From assembly GCF_023700755.1 (NCBI RefSeq), contig NZ_JAMKOJ010000009.1:1-64000 (forward strand): a stretch of 64,000 nucleotides of DNA, given 5' to 3'. Positions 16,043 through 25,090 of this stretch are shown one piece after another. The DNA comes from Allorhizobium sonneratiae. Lineage in GTDB: Bacteria; Pseudomonadota; Alphaproteobacteria; Rhizobiales; Rhizobiaceae. Made by a program: the position numbers and the translations under genes. The notes below the pieces were generated by a model. It was not told the origin of the DNA and ran no database searches. It worked only from the letters and a program-made list of their open reading frames with translations. Each line of letters starts with the position of its first letter. The stretch's first letter is position 1.

Positions 16043-17194
16043 ATGTCAACGAATGAAAAATGGTCAAGCCGTGTTGCCTTATCGGTCACGCATGTGGCGG
16101 GAATGATCGACCTGATGGCCTTGCCAGTATGGGTCGGCACACTGATATCCGCCTATAAATTCGATCCGCAGCAGGCCGGGAGCCTGGTGACCCTCTTCCT
16201 CGCGGGAGCGGTCGCGGCCAGTCTGTCGCTGGCCCCGCGGTTCAATCGCCTCAACGGGCGCCTGGTTGCGACCGCTGGCTTTGCCTGTGCTGCAATTTCG
16301 CTCGCTATTGCCTCCCTCTCGACCGGCTATGCAATCATGGCCACCTGTCATCTTCTTGCCGGCTTCTGCGCCGGTTCGGCCCTGTCGATGACGCATGGAA
16401 CGATTGGACGAAGTGTCAATCCCCACCGGCTGTTTGCCATCGTCGGCACGGCGCTCGGCATGTTCGCCATCGTCTTTCTTGGCGCGGCACCCAAGTTCAT
16501 TGCCGCTCATGGCGGTGCATCCATGTTTGAGATCTTCACCACGCTGATGCTTGTCGCGGCCGTGGTCGCCCTTGCAGCGTTTCCCAAGCCATCAAACGAT
16601 GGCGCGAAACGGACAACAGGCGTGCCGGAGAAACTGGGCCTGCCCGTCTGGGCAGGCATCCTCGGCGTCAGCATGATGGCCGTCAATCAGTCCATGGTCT
16701 TCGGCTTCTTCCAGCAGATCGGCACGGATCGCGGCTTCGGGCTTGATGCCATCACCAGCGTTTTCATCGTACTCGGCTTCATAAACCTGATTCCGGCGCC
16801 GTTGGCGGCCATTCTTGAAAACCACGTCAGGGCGGAAAAGGTTGTTTTGATCGGCCCGGTGGTTCAGGCGACGCTGGCGCTCATCATCATCTTCAGTTCC
16901 ACCTTCGCGCCTTATGCAGCAGCCGGTGCAGTCTATGTGGCCGTGATGATCTTCTCGCATACCTATGCCTTCGGTCTCTTGTCCAAGCTGGACACGTCAG
17001 GCCGGGCCGTTGCGGCAACACCCGCCATGCTCATGACCGGTGCTGCTATTGGGCCTATCCTCGCAGGCACGCTCATCAAGTATTTCGGCTATCATGCGAT
17101 AGGCTATGCAATCTGCTTCTTTGCTCTCGGCGCCATCGCGCTCTTCTCTCAGGCGCGCCGGAACGAGGTTGCGCTGCAACCTTTGCTGAAATGA
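16043..17194 (+). CDS. MFS transporter
   Basis: 383 residues from ATG at 16043, chosen for the GGAGGAGAGG just upstream. About 12 hydrophobic helices are visible, with the break between halves around residue 185 ('KPSNDGAKRTTG'). It is an inner-membrane major facilitator. As the last gene of the meta-cleavage operon it probably imports the aromatic or heterocyclic substrate; export of a toxic intermediate is the alternative. Confidence 0.88.
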   Translation: MSTNEKWSSRVALSVTHVAGMIDLMALPVWVGTLISAYKFDPQQAGSLVTLFLAGAVAASLSLAPRFNRLNGRLVATAGFACAAISLAIASLSTGYAIMATCHLLAGFCAGSALSMTHGTIGRSVNPHRLFAIVGTALGMFAIVFLGAAPKFIAAHGGASMFEIFTTLMLVAAVVALAAFPKPSNDGAKRTTGVPEKLGLPVWAGILGVSMMAVNQSMVFGFFQQIGTDRGFGLDAITSVFIVLGFINLIPAPLAAILENHVRAEKVVLIGPVVQATLALIIIFSSTFAPYAAAGAVYVAVMIFSHTYAFGLLSKLDTSGRAVAATPAMLMTGAAIGPILAGTLIKYFGYHAIGYAICFFALGAIALFSQARRNEVALQPLLK

Positions 17195-17295
17195 GCTGAC
17201 GAAACGCATTGGGAACGGGGCGCCAATCCACTGATTCTTCCTGGCGCCCAGATTCTCTTTATGACCGGCAAGGCCCATCCCCTTTCGCGAAGCGC
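17195..17295. other. Intergenic region after the MFS gene
   Basis: No gene is visible between the MFS stop and the dioxygenase end at 17683. Most of the 488 bp is repeats, listed separately at 17296, 17474 and 17594. Confidence 0.5.
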
Positions 17296-17400
17296 TAGAG
17301 TATTTCACTGTTTCACGGAAACATTGAAATGCTCTAACTCTTTATTTTCCGCATTTCCGGACGGAAAACCGTTTCACACTTTTCTCGGGACACTGCTCTA
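17296..17400. repeat. Family A intergenic repeat, copy 5
   Basis: Begins TAGAGTATTTCACTGTTTCA and ends CTCGGGACACTGCTCTA. It is closely similar to the copy at 2014-2119 and in the same orientation. Confidence 0.8.
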
Positions 17401-17473
17401 ATACGCTCTGCTGCATCATTCCTCACGTGGAATCGATCTCAAGAATTATGCAGAAAATTGAAGGTGTTACAGA

Positions 17474-17507
17474 ATTTTATCTGCGTTTGATAAAGCGCAG
17501 ATAAAAT
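17474..17507. repeat. Perfect 12 bp hairpin with TTTGATAAAG loop
   Basis: Stem ATTTTATCTGCG (17474-17485), loop TTTGATAAAG, and the exact complement CGCAGATAAAAT (17496-17507). The loop is identical to that at 49738-49747 while the outer stem differs, so stem pairing is kept as the sequence changes. Confidence 0.6.
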
Positions 17508-17593
17508 GCTGCCGGCAAGACATGATAGACCCGATTGCCAAAAAAGTTTGTGCGCCACCATCCAGGGGACGGAGGCGCACGACTAGCTTAGAT

Positions 17594-17686
17594 AATCGGC
17601 CGAAACGTGGGAACCGGTTTTCGGCCGATGCGGAAACAAAATCTGAGAGCATCGTGCCTGCCCCGATTTTCGCCACGATGCTCTAG
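17594..17686. repeat. Family B intergenic repeat
   Basis: Contains CGGCCGAAACGTGGGAACCG, GAGAGCATCGTGCCTGCCCC and ends CACGATGCTCTAG. It is related to 7296-7396. The final CTA is the stop codon (TAG) of the minus-strand dioxygenase at 17683-17685. Confidence 0.75.
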
Positions 17687-18564
17687 CGTTTCTCGGCAAG
17701 TACGAAATCGTGCTTCACATCCCAGAATTCGCCCTCAAAACCATAAGTTTGCGCCCTTGCCGGATCGTTCGTTTTATCGAATTTCGCCAGCAGGCTTTCC
17801 TTGACGCCGAAAACGGCATCCGAATTGATATACGGATCATCGGGGTCAAAGATATGCGTTGTCAGGGTTTCGAAGCCATCGGCCTTGATGATGTAGTGCA
17901 GATGCGCGGGGCGATACGGGTGACGGCCAAGCGCGCGCAGCAATTGGCCGACGGGGCCGTCATTGGGGATCGGATAGAATTTCGGCTTCACGGCCCGGAA
18001 CCAGTAGCGGCCGTCCGCACCCGTCGTGAACATGCCGCGCAGGTTGAAGTCGGGCTGCAGGCCCTTCTGCTGGACATCGTAGAAGCCTTCGTCATTGGCC
18101 TGCCAGACATCGATGACCGCCCCTTCGATCGGCTTGCCCTTCGTGTCGAGGATGCGGCCTTCGATGTACATGTCCTCGCCCTTCTGGTCGAGGCAGATAT
18201 TGGCGCCCATCTCCATCATGGGCGCGCCGTCGACGTGGAACGGACCGAGCACAGTTGATTCCGATGCGCCCGAAGGCTTGCGGTTGTTGATTGCATCGAC
18301 CAGCATCGAAACGCCAAGAATGTCGGAAAACAGGATATATTCCTGTCGCCATTCGTTGCAGATCTGGCCTGTTCTGGTCAGAAACATGATCGCCTCGAAC
18401 CATTCCTCCTGGGTCGGCTCAAGCTCCTTCACCGCCTCATGCAGCTTTCGGGTTATGACGTCCATCACCTGCCTGAGACGCGGGTTTTCTGCATTTGCAT
18501 TTCGCCCCGTCACGACCTCGACAGAGTTCTCTTCAGAGAAAAAGCCTTTCTCATGCGCTTCCAT
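17683..18564 (-). CDS. Hydroxyquinol 1,2-dioxygenase (intradiol), paralogue 1
   Basis: 293 residues. The N-terminal helical dimerisation domain (~1-100) precedes the beta-sandwich with all four Fe(III) ligands: Tyr162, Tyr197, His221 and His223 (RPAHLH). Positions fit the known hydroxyquinol 1,2-dioxygenase numbering. It should ortho-cleave 1,2,4-trihydroxybenzene to maleylacetate, which the reductase at 25091-26152 can reduce to 3-oxoadipate. It is the distal gene of the minus-strand operon starting at 27015; GGAG precedes the ATG. Catechol as substrate is less likely given the neighbours. Confidence 0.92.
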   Translation of the reverse strand: MEAHEKGFFSEENSVEVVTGRNANAENPRLRQVMDVITRKLHEAVKELEPTQEEWFEAIMFLTRTGQICNEWRQEYILFSDILGVSMLVDAINNRKPSGASESTVLGPFHVDGAPMMEMGANICLDQKGEDMYIEGRILDTKGKPIEGAVIDVWQANDEGFYDVQQKGLQPDFNLRGMFTTGADGRYWFRAVKPKFYPIPNDGPVGQLLRALGRHPYRPAHLHYIIKADGFETLTTHIFDPDDPYINSDAVFGVKESLLAKFDKTNDPARAQTYGFEGEFWDVKHDFVLAEKR

Positions 18565-18574
18565 CGTCGTCTCC

Positions 18575-20329
18575 TTATCTGGACAAAACAGTCTTCAACA
18601 CACGGCGCAGTTCGGTAGCCGGGTCGGCCACACCATGTGCCGAGCGCCATGCGACATGGTGGTCGGGGCGCACCAGAAGCGCGCCGCTATCGGAAATTTC
18701 GTTGATCCGCGCCCAGTCGCCGGTGAAATCCTGCCACGGACGGCGGGGGCCGATGATATGAACGTTAATGTCGAGACCAAATTCCACGCCGACCGCCGCA
18801 GCCGCCTTGGCCCAGTCGGCGCCGCCCGGCCCGGTGAGCAGGCTGAACTTGCCGTGACCGCAAAGATCGAGCGTAGAAACCTTGCCGCCGGCGTCAGAGA
18901 AGAGCCAGGCATGGGGAATGCGCGCGCCCGGCCAGCTTGTCTGCTGGAAATGCAGGTCCGCATCCTCAGTGAAGGCAGGCTCGGGCTGACCGTCGGTTTC
19001 AACGGCGTTCGACTTGTAGCGCTGGTTCATTTCCACGCCATGGGCGTCGAATTCATAGACCTTGTTGGCGATGGCCTCGCGGATGGCGTTGCGCTGCGCC
19101 TCGGCTTCCGGCGTCGTGCCGCAACGGGCATCCATGTTTTCCTGCATCTTCACCGGATCGACGGAATCCAGCAGACCGAGCGACTTGAAGATCGGGCCGA
19201 ATTCGTCGATCGACTTGTTGGCGCGGGTGACGATCTGGCGCGCGACCGGCGCACGTTCGGCGCTGTAACTGTCAAGCAATCCCATGCCGGCCTCGCCCTT
19301 GACGACCATGGCCACCTTCCAGGCCAGGTTGAAGGCATCCTGGATCGAGGTGTTGGAACCGAGACCGTTTGACGGCGGATGACGATGCGCGGCATCGCCC
19401 ATGATGAAGACGCGGTCCTTCTGCAGATGGGTGGCGAACATGTTGTTCACCGTCCAGGTGCTGGTCGAGGTGATTTCAATCGGGATATCCGGATCGCCGA
19501 TCAGGTCGCGTGCGACCTTGGTGGCGAAGGCATCATCAACCTGCGGCGCGGGCTGGTTAATGTCATAGCCCCAGTTGATCAGCCATTCGTTCCACGGACG
19601 CACCATGCGCACCAGGCCCATGCCGATACCGCCGACATCGGCGCCGGGCTGCATGACCCAGTAGAGAACGGATGGACGGTGCGCGACATATTTGGTGAGG
19701 TCCGCCTTGAAGACGATGTTCATGGACCCCGCCACGCCCATCTTGCCCTCGAAGGGAAGGCCGGCATGTTCGGCAACCTTGGAGTTGCTGCCATCAGCAC
19801 CGATCAGGAACTTCGACTGCACCGTGAATTCGGCACCTGTCAACCGATCACGGCAGATGGTGGTCACGCCATTGGCATCCTGCACATGCGAGACATATTC
19901 CGTTGACATGCGCGGCTGTGTGCCCCGGGAACAGGCGGTCTTGAGCAGGATTGGCTCGAAATAGGTCTGTGGAAGGTCGTTCATCAGGCTCGGTGACGAC
20001 AGGAGATGCTCAGCCTTGGATTTCGGATGCGTGCCCCAGCTGTACATGCGGCCGATTTCCTCGCCGGCGATCGACGTGCAGAATACGTTGTTGCCGAGAT
20101 ATTCCTGCGCCGTCGCATAAAGATAGGCCTCCTGCTCAACCTCGAGGCCCAGATCGCGGATGACTTCCATCGTGCGCTGGTTGGTAATGTGTGCGCGCGG
20201 CGTGTTGGCGAGCCAGCGGTAGCGGTTGATCGCCATGTTCTCAATGCCGTAGCTCGACAGCAGCGCCGCCATTGCGCCACCAGCGGGCCCCATGCCGACA
20301 ATCAGAACGTCAGTTGAATAATTAGCCAT
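18575..20329 (-). CDS. FAD-dependent phenol hydroxylase (TfdB/resorcinol-hydroxylase-like)
   Basis: 584 residues from ATG at 20329 with GGGAGG upstream. The FAD motif GMGPAGGAMA is near the N terminus, followed by 'NTPRAHITNQRTMEVIRDLG' and the second FAD motif 'FIMGDAAHRHPPSNGLGSNT'. A C-terminal thioredoxin-like domain ends the chain, as in 2,4-dichlorophenol 6-monooxygenase and phenol hydroxylases of this size. In a hydroxyquinol operon it most likely hydroxylates a resorcinol- or quinol-type phenol to hydroxyquinol. It overlaps the LivM-like gene by 8 bp. Confidence 0.9.
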   Translation of the reverse strand: MANYSTDVLIVGMGPAGGAMAALLSSYGIENMAINRYRWLANTPRAHITNQRTMEVIRDLGLEVEQEAYLYATAQEYLGNNVFCTSIAGEEIGRMYSWGTHPKSKAEHLLSSPSLMNDLPQTYFEPILLKTACSRGTQPRMSTEYVSHVQDANGVTTICRDRLTGAEFTVQSKFLIGADGSNSKVAEHAGLPFEGKMGVAGSMNIVFKADLTKYVAHRPSVLYWVMQPGADVGGIGMGLVRMVRPWNEWLINWGYDINQPAPQVDDAFATKVARDLIGDPDIPIEITSTSTWTVNNMFATHLQKDRVFIMGDAAHRHPPSNGLGSNTSIQDAFNLAWKVAMVVKGEAGMGLLDSYSAERAPVARQIVTRANKSIDEFGPIFKSLGLLDSVDPVKMQENMDARCGTTPEAEAQRNAIREAIANKVYEFDAHGVEMNQRYKSNAVETDGQPEPAFTEDADLHFQQTSWPGARIPHAWLFSDAGGKVSTLDLCGHGKFSLLTGPGGADWAKAAAAVGVEFGLDINVHIIGPRRPWQDFTGDWARINEISDSGALLVRPDHHVAWRSAHGVADPATELRRVLKTVLSR

Positions 20330-21419
20330 TAAAACCTCCCTTACGAGTATCGTGAAGACTATGTTCCGAACCATTCAGGACGAGCCTGCGACGGATCGGG
20401 AAAAGCTGGATGCCGGTGCGGGCCGAAAATAGCCCCCACAGCCCGGCGGGCGCGAAGATCATGGTGGCGATGCCGATGAAGCCCAGAATGAGAAGATAGA
20501 TCGAGCCGAAATCGGAAAGTGTCTTTTGCAGCACAAAGAAGACGATCATCCCGACAATCGGCCCTTCAATCGTACCGATACCGCCGATGATCACAATGAA
20601 CAGCACATAAGCCGTCCAGTCCGCGACGGAAAAGGCCGCATCCGGCGAAATTCGCGCCTTCTGCAGATAGATCAGCGCGCCGGTAATGCCGGTCACGAAG
20701 GCCGTCGTCAGGTAGACGAAAACCTTCATGCGCTTTGCATTGACGCCGAGGGCGCGGGCCGCCGTTTCATTGTCACGCACGGCGGCAAGGCCGAGACCCT
20801 GGCGGGTGCGCAGGATGCGATAGAAGAGAAGCACGGTCGCGACAGCCAGAACCAGCGCGCACCAATAAGCAATCGCGTCACTCGCCTGCGGCGTCTTCAT
20901 GTCGAACATCGACTTCAGAAAGTCGATGCCGAACATGGCCTTGCGCGCTTCGCCGGGAAGCGAGGTTCCTGTACCGCCACCCAATGCCTTCCATTGCGCA
21001 ACGACGAGACGGACAGCTTCCGCGATCACCCAGGTGCCAACCCCGAAATAGGCCCCTTGCAGGCGGAAGGAAAAGAAGCCTGAAGGAATGGCCAGCAGGA
21101 CGGCAAAGAACCCTGCCAAGAGCGTTGCCACCAGCGGATCAATCCCGAGAAGGATCACCATACCGAACATGGAATAGGCACCCAAACCGACGAAGGCCTG
21201 CTGCCCGATGGACAGAAGTCCCGCATAGCCGGCCAGCAGGTTCCAGTTCTGGGCGAGGACGAGCATGGTCAGAATGAAAAACAGATCCTGCACGATGGCG
21301 CGAGAGACAAGGAAGGGCGCGGCGGCAGCCACGACGACCACGAGGATTGCGGCGACACCAAAAATGGCCGAGGCGCGGGTGCCCGTCTTCATTGTCCAGG
21401 TCTGAGCGATTGCACTCAT
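20322..21419 (-). CDS. LIV-type ABC importer permease (LivM family)
   Basis: 365 residues with 8-10 membrane helices and the LivM signature 'AQNWNLLAGYAGLLSIGQQAFVGLGAYSMF' region, plus 'DNETAARALGVNAKRMKVF' for the ATPase contact loop. Branched-chain-amino-acid-type importers in aromatic operons commonly carry aromatic acids. It pairs with the permease at 21429-22292 and the ATPases at 22279-23717. It overlaps the hydroxylase start by 8 bp. Confidence 0.93.
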   Translation of the reverse strand: MSAIAQTWTMKTGTRASAIFGVAAILVVVVAAAAPFLVSRAIVQDLFFILTMLVLAQNWNLLAGYAGLLSIGQQAFVGLGAYSMFGMVILLGIDPLVATLLAGFFAVLLAIPSGFFSFRLQGAYFGVGTWVIAEAVRLVVAQWKALGGGTGTSLPGEARKAMFGIDFLKSMFDMKTPQASDAIAYWCALVLAVATVLLFYRILRTRQGLGLAAVRDNETAARALGVNAKRMKVFVYLTTAFVTGITGALIYLQKARISPDAAFSVADWTAYVLFIVIIGGIGTIEGPIVGMIVFFVLQKTLSDFGSIYLLILGFIGIATMIFAPAGLWGLFSARTGIQLFPIRRRLVLNGSEHSLHDTRKGGFNG

Positions 21420-21428
21420 GACATCACC

Positions 21429-22292
21429 TCAATCGACTGCGCGTGGGAAGAAGCCGCGTGGCTTGAAGGCAAGCACGGCCAGGAAGGCAATGTGACCAGC
21501 CAGAATCTGCCATTCTGGATTGATGGTCGCGCCAATCGTTTGGGCAACGCCCAGCACGATACCACCGGCGAGCGTACCCCAGAGCGAACCGAGCCCGCCG
21601 ATGATCACAGCCTCGAATGCGTAGATGAGGCGTGAGGGGCCAGCGGAAGGATCAAAATTGGCGCGGGTTCCGAGATAAAGTGCGGCAACCGTCACGACCA
21701 CCATGGCCAGGCCCGTCGCGGTCGCGAAGATGCGCTGCGGGCGAATGCCCATCAGGCCGGCCGTCACCGGATCGTCGGAAGTTGCCCGGAAGGCCCGGCC
21801 AATCGGCGCACGATAGATCAGCGTGTTGAGGCCGATGATGACGACAATTGCCGAGAGGAAGGTCAGAAGCGGCATGACGCCGATATTGACCGCGCCGAGC
21901 GGAATGGTCGCAGCCTCGAGCGAACCCAGCGGCACGCGGCGGCTATCGGCGGCGAAGCCCTCCAGCAAGCCGTTCTGAATGATGATCGACAGCCCGAACG
22001 TCACCAGCAGCGGCGGCAGGATATCCTTGCCCAGCGTCCGGTTGAGCAGAAAATATTGCAGCAGCCAGCCCACGGCGAACATCAGCGGTGCAGCAATGAG
22101 CGCCGAAACGAACGGGTTGAGCCCGAACATCGAGGTGATCGTGAGGATCACGAAGGCGGCGAAGATGATCAGGTCACCATGGGCGAGGTTCACCAGCCGC
22201 ATGATGCCGAATACGATGCTGAGCCCCGCGGCAAAGAGCGCGTAGAGCCCGCCCAGCAGGATGCCCTGGACTAGCGTATCAATGATGTTCAT
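21429..22292 (-). CDS. LIV-type ABC importer permease (LivH family)
   Basis: 287 residues from ATG at 22292, which lies inside the end of the LivF gene (14 bp overlap) with GGAGCGGG upstream. The LivH hallmark 'GLYALFAAGLSIVFGIMRLVNLAHGD' is at the N terminus, with about eight helices and 'RAPIGRAFRATSDDPVTAGL' as coupling loop. It forms the heterodimeric channel with the LivM-like permease. Confidence 0.93.
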   Translation of the reverse strand: MNIIDTLVQGILLGGLYALFAAGLSIVFGIMRLVNLAHGDLIIFAAFVILTITSMFGLNPFVSALIAAPLMFAVGWLLQYFLLNRTLGKDILPPLLVTFGLSIIIQNGLLEGFAADSRRVPLGSLEAATIPLGAVNIGVMPLLTFLSAIVVIIGLNTLIYRAPIGRAFRATSDDPVTAGLMGIRPQRIFATATGLAMVVVTVAALYLGTRANFDPSAGPSRLIYAFEAVIIGGLGSLWGTLAGGIVLGVAQTIGATINPEWQILAGHIAFLAVLAFKPRGFFPRAVD

Positions 22293-22998
22293 GGACGCCC
22301 GCTCCAAAATAGGCCGCGTGGATCGCCTCACGCGAGACCTCTGCCGACCGGCCAGACAATGTGATGCGGCCTTCCATCATGCAGTAGACACGGTCTGCGA
22401 CCTTCAGCGCATGGCCGATATCCTGCTCGACGATGACGATGGAGGCGCCCGACGCCTTGATCTGCGGAAAGGCCGCGTAGATATCCTTGATGACCACAGG
22501 CGCGAGCCCGAGGCTGATTTCGTCGCACAGCAGAACCTTCGGATTGGACATGAGCGCACGCCCGATGGCCACCATCTGCTGCTGGCCGCCGGAAAGCGCT
22601 GTGCCCGGCGAATGGCGGCGTTCCTTCAACACCGGAAAGAGATCAAAGATGCGGGCGAGGTTCCACGCCCCGCTGCCTTTCGTGCCATAGGCCCCGATCA
22701 GCAGGTTCTCCTCGACGGTCAGCGAGGGGAAAAGCTTGCGGCCTTCCGGCACCATGGCGATGCCGCGCATGACAATATCAGGCGAGGCGAGCGCGCCGAT
22801 CGGCTGCCCCTCGAACAGGATCTGTTCAGGCGCGCTGGCGAGCACGCCGGAAATCGCCCGCATCAGCGTGGTCTTGCCCGCGCCGTTCGCGCCGATCACG
22901 GCCACGGTCTCACCGGCTTCCAGCGTGATGTCGATGCCGAAAAGCGCCTGGAAGTCGCCGTATCGTGCCGTGAGCGCATGTGTCTGAAGCAGCGTCAT
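22279..22998 (-). CDS. LIV-type ABC importer ATPase (LivF family)
   Basis: 239 residues. Walker A GANGAGKTT near residue 40, signature LSGGQQQM, Walker B 'VLLCDEISLGLAP' and the switch His in 'IVEQDIGHAL'. Its length and 'FPSLTVEENLLIGAY' are LivF-like. The ATG at 22998 shares one base with the LivG stop (TGATG); an upstream open frame is not used. Confidence 0.93.
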   Translation of the reverse strand: MTLLQTHALTARYGDFQALFGIDITLEAGETVAVIGANGAGKTTLMRAISGVLASAPEQILFEGQPIGALASPDIVMRGIAMVPEGRKLFPSLTVEENLLIGAYGTKGSGAWNLARIFDLFPVLKERRHSPGTALSGGQQQMVAIGRALMSNPKVLLCDEISLGLAPVVIKDIYAAFPQIKASGASIVIVEQDIGHALKVADRVYCMMEGRITLSGRSAEVSREAIHAAYFGAGVHEHH

Positions 22999-23717
22999 CA
23001 CACCTCCATCCCCAAATAGATTTCGCGCACTTCCTGCGAATTCATCATGTCCTGCGGCGCGCCGAGACCGAGAACGCGGCCGAAATGCAGGACAAGCAGG
23101 CGGTCGACGACCGAATTGAGAGCATGCAGAACATGCTCGATCCAGATGACGGTGACCCCGCGGCGGTGGATGGCGCGAATGGTTTCCACAAGCACCGCAC
23201 ATTCCCCCTCGGTCAGCCCGCCGGCAATTTCGTCGAGCAGCAGAAGCTTCGGCCTGGTGGCCAGCGCGCGGGCCAGTTCCAGCCGCTTGCGCTGCAAGAG
23301 CGTCAGGCTGCCAGCGGGCTTGTTGGCGTCGGCAAGCAGGCCAGTCTCTTCGAGAATGTCAGCGCATTCGCAAGCGACCTCGCCTTCGCCTCTCTGCTGG
23401 CCAAACGCGCCAGCCACCAAGAGATTCTCGAAGACGGTGAGCTTCTCGAAGGGTTGCGGAATCTGAAATGTCCTGCCGATCCCGGAAAGACAGCGCTGCA
23501 TCGGGCTCATACGGGTGACGTCCTCGCCCAAAAAGCGGATCGTACCCCTGTCGGTGCCGATTGTGCCCGTGATCAGGTTGAAAAGCGTGGATTTGCCAGC
23601 ACCATTCGGACCAATAATGCCGAGTGCCTCCCCTTCACGAACTGAAAAAGTGATGCCATCGGCCACCGTCAGTGCCCCGAAGGACTTGGAAATCCCGTCA
23701 AGTTGCAGAAATGTCAT
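22998..23717 (-). CDS. LIV-type ABC importer ATPase (LivG family)
   Basis: 239 residues. Walker A GPNGAGKST, 'IGRTFQIPQPFEKLTVFENL' Q-loop region, a signature replaced by the degenerate 'LTLLQRKRLELARAL', Walker B 'LLLLDEIAGGLTEGE' and 'IWIEHVLHAL'. LivG proteins often have this degenerate signature. It partners the LivF-like ATPase in the same importer. Confidence 0.92.
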   Translation of the reverse strand: MTFLQLDGISKSFGALTVADGITFSVREGEALGIIGPNGAGKSTLFNLITGTIGTDRGTIRFLGEDVTRMSPMQRCLSGIGRTFQIPQPFEKLTVFENLLVAGAFGQQRGEGEVACECADILEETGLLADANKPAGSLTLLQRKRLELARALATRPKLLLLDEIAGGLTEGECAVLVETIRAIHRRGVTVIWIEHVLHALNSVVDRLLVLHFGRVLGLGAPQDMMNSQEVREIYLGMEV

Positions 23718-23774
23718 CGTCCGCTCCCAAGGAAAAGCCAGGCCAGCGGCAAACCGCTGGCCTGCACTGGACCA

Positions 23775-25046
23775 TCAGCTCAGCGCTTCCATCTTGCCGC
23801 CAAGCGGAACTTCGGGCGCTGTCGCGTTTTCGACGACGACGAGTTCGTAGGAACCGCCATCCTTGAGACGCCACTGGCCGCCGACAAGCGGGGTCTTGGC
23901 GATGTTCTTCTGTGCAAAGGGCGGCAGCTTGTCGCTGCCCCAGGCAATCGGGCCAACCAGCGTATTGAGCCTGGACTTGCCGATTTCGGCGGCAACCGCA
24001 TCGGCATCGGTCGGATCCTCTGCACGCTTCATGACATCGACGGCCAGCTCAAAGAGCGCATGAGCAAACCCGATGGGTTGCGTCCATGGGCGATTGGTCA
24101 CCTTGGTGAATTCTGCGGCGACCTCCGCGGCGGACTGGCCCGTCAGCGAGGACTTGTACGGATGCGTCGGTGTCCACCAGACTTCCGTGGAGAGATTATG
24201 GCCGCCCTTGCCGAGCGCTTCCACGGCCTGCGGGAACAGCATGGCCTTGCCGATCGATGCGATCTTCGGCTTCAGGCCTTGCTGCCTGGCCTGGTTCCAG
24301 AACGTCGTCAGATCCGGCGGGATCATCACGCCCGTCAGAATTTCGCAATTGGCATTCTTGAAGGCGGCAATCTGCGCGGAAAAATCGTCCGTCATGTTCT
24401 GGTAGCGGCCCGGATCGGTCAGCGTGAAGCCCTTTTCCTTGAGGACCGGCGGGAAACCAACATTCGGATCGCCCCAGGCATTACCGTCGCCGTCATTGGG
24501 GAAGAGCCCGCCAACCTGCTTGTTGGTCTCGATCTGCGACCACATGCCGGTATAGACGGCGATGACGTCTTCAAGGCCCCAGAAGAAATGATAGGCGAAG
24601 TTGAAGGATTTCCAGCTCTTTGGATCACCGGGATTGCCCTGCTGACCGATAAACCATGGCTGCCACGGCGCGACCGTCGAGATGCAGGGCACTTCCTCAT
24701 TCTCGCAGGTGGTGGAAACCGGATTGGTAGTCTCCGGCGTCGAGGCGACCAGCATCAGGTCGATCTTGTCATTGACGATCAGGTCCTTGGCGACTTCCGC
24801 CGCGCGGTTCGGATTGGACTGGCTGTCCTTGACAATAACGTCGAACTTGCCGCCGAAGGATTTCAGGAAACTATCGATGACAAACTTGTCAGCCTCGCCG
24901 AAACCCGCCAGCGGCCCGGTCTGCGGGCTGACATAGCCCAGCTTGATCTTTCCACCCTTTGCGAGAGCCGGCATTGCCAGCCCTGCAGTGCCAGCCACGG
25001 CACCGGCGGCCGCGGTGGTCTTCAGAAAATCGCGTCTCGTAAACAT
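23775..25046 (-). CDS. ABC importer substrate-binding protein, Tat-exported
   Basis: 423 residues from ATG at 25046 with GGGAG upstream. The N terminus MFTRRDFLKTTAAAGAVAG is a twin-arginine signal (RRDFLK), ending ALA. The mature chain is a Peripla_BP_6/LivK-type two-lobe protein: 'IKLGYVSPQTGPLAGFGEAD', 'NPNRAAEVAKDLI', 'VDLMLVAST'-like strand. It is the binding component of the LIV-type importer in this operon. Tat export suggests that it folds before secretion. The ligand is probably an aromatic acid or phenol but is not proven by sequence. Confidence 0.9.
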   Translation of the reverse strand: MFTRRDFLKTTAAAGAVAGTAGLAMPALAKGGKIKLGYVSPQTGPLAGFGEADKFVIDSFLKSFGGKFDVIVKDSQSNPNRAAEVAKDLIVNDKIDLMLVASTPETTNPVSTTCENEEVPCISTVAPWQPWFIGQQGNPGDPKSWKSFNFAYHFFWGLEDVIAVYTGMWSQIETNKQVGGLFPNDGDGNAWGDPNVGFPPVLKEKGFTLTDPGRYQNMTDDFSAQIAAFKNANCEILTGVMIPPDLTTFWNQARQQGLKPKIASIGKAMLFPQAVEALGKGGHNLSTEVWWTPTHPYKSSLTGQSAAEVAAEFTKVTNRPWTQPIGFAHALFELAVDVMKRAEDPTDADAVAAEIGKSRLNTLVGPIAWGSDKLPPFAQKNIAKTPLVGGQWRLKDGGSYELVVVENATAPEVPLGGKMEALS

Positions 25047-25090
25047 GCATCTCACTCCCTGCTGCATGATTTGAGTGTCTTTCCTTATGC

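Noticed and set aside
17683..18564. Assignment as plain catechol 1,2-dioxygenase (catA)
   Set aside because: A hydroxylase plus maleylacetate reductase in the operon and the residue numbering fit hydroxyquinol dioxygenase; no muconate-pathway genes are nearby.
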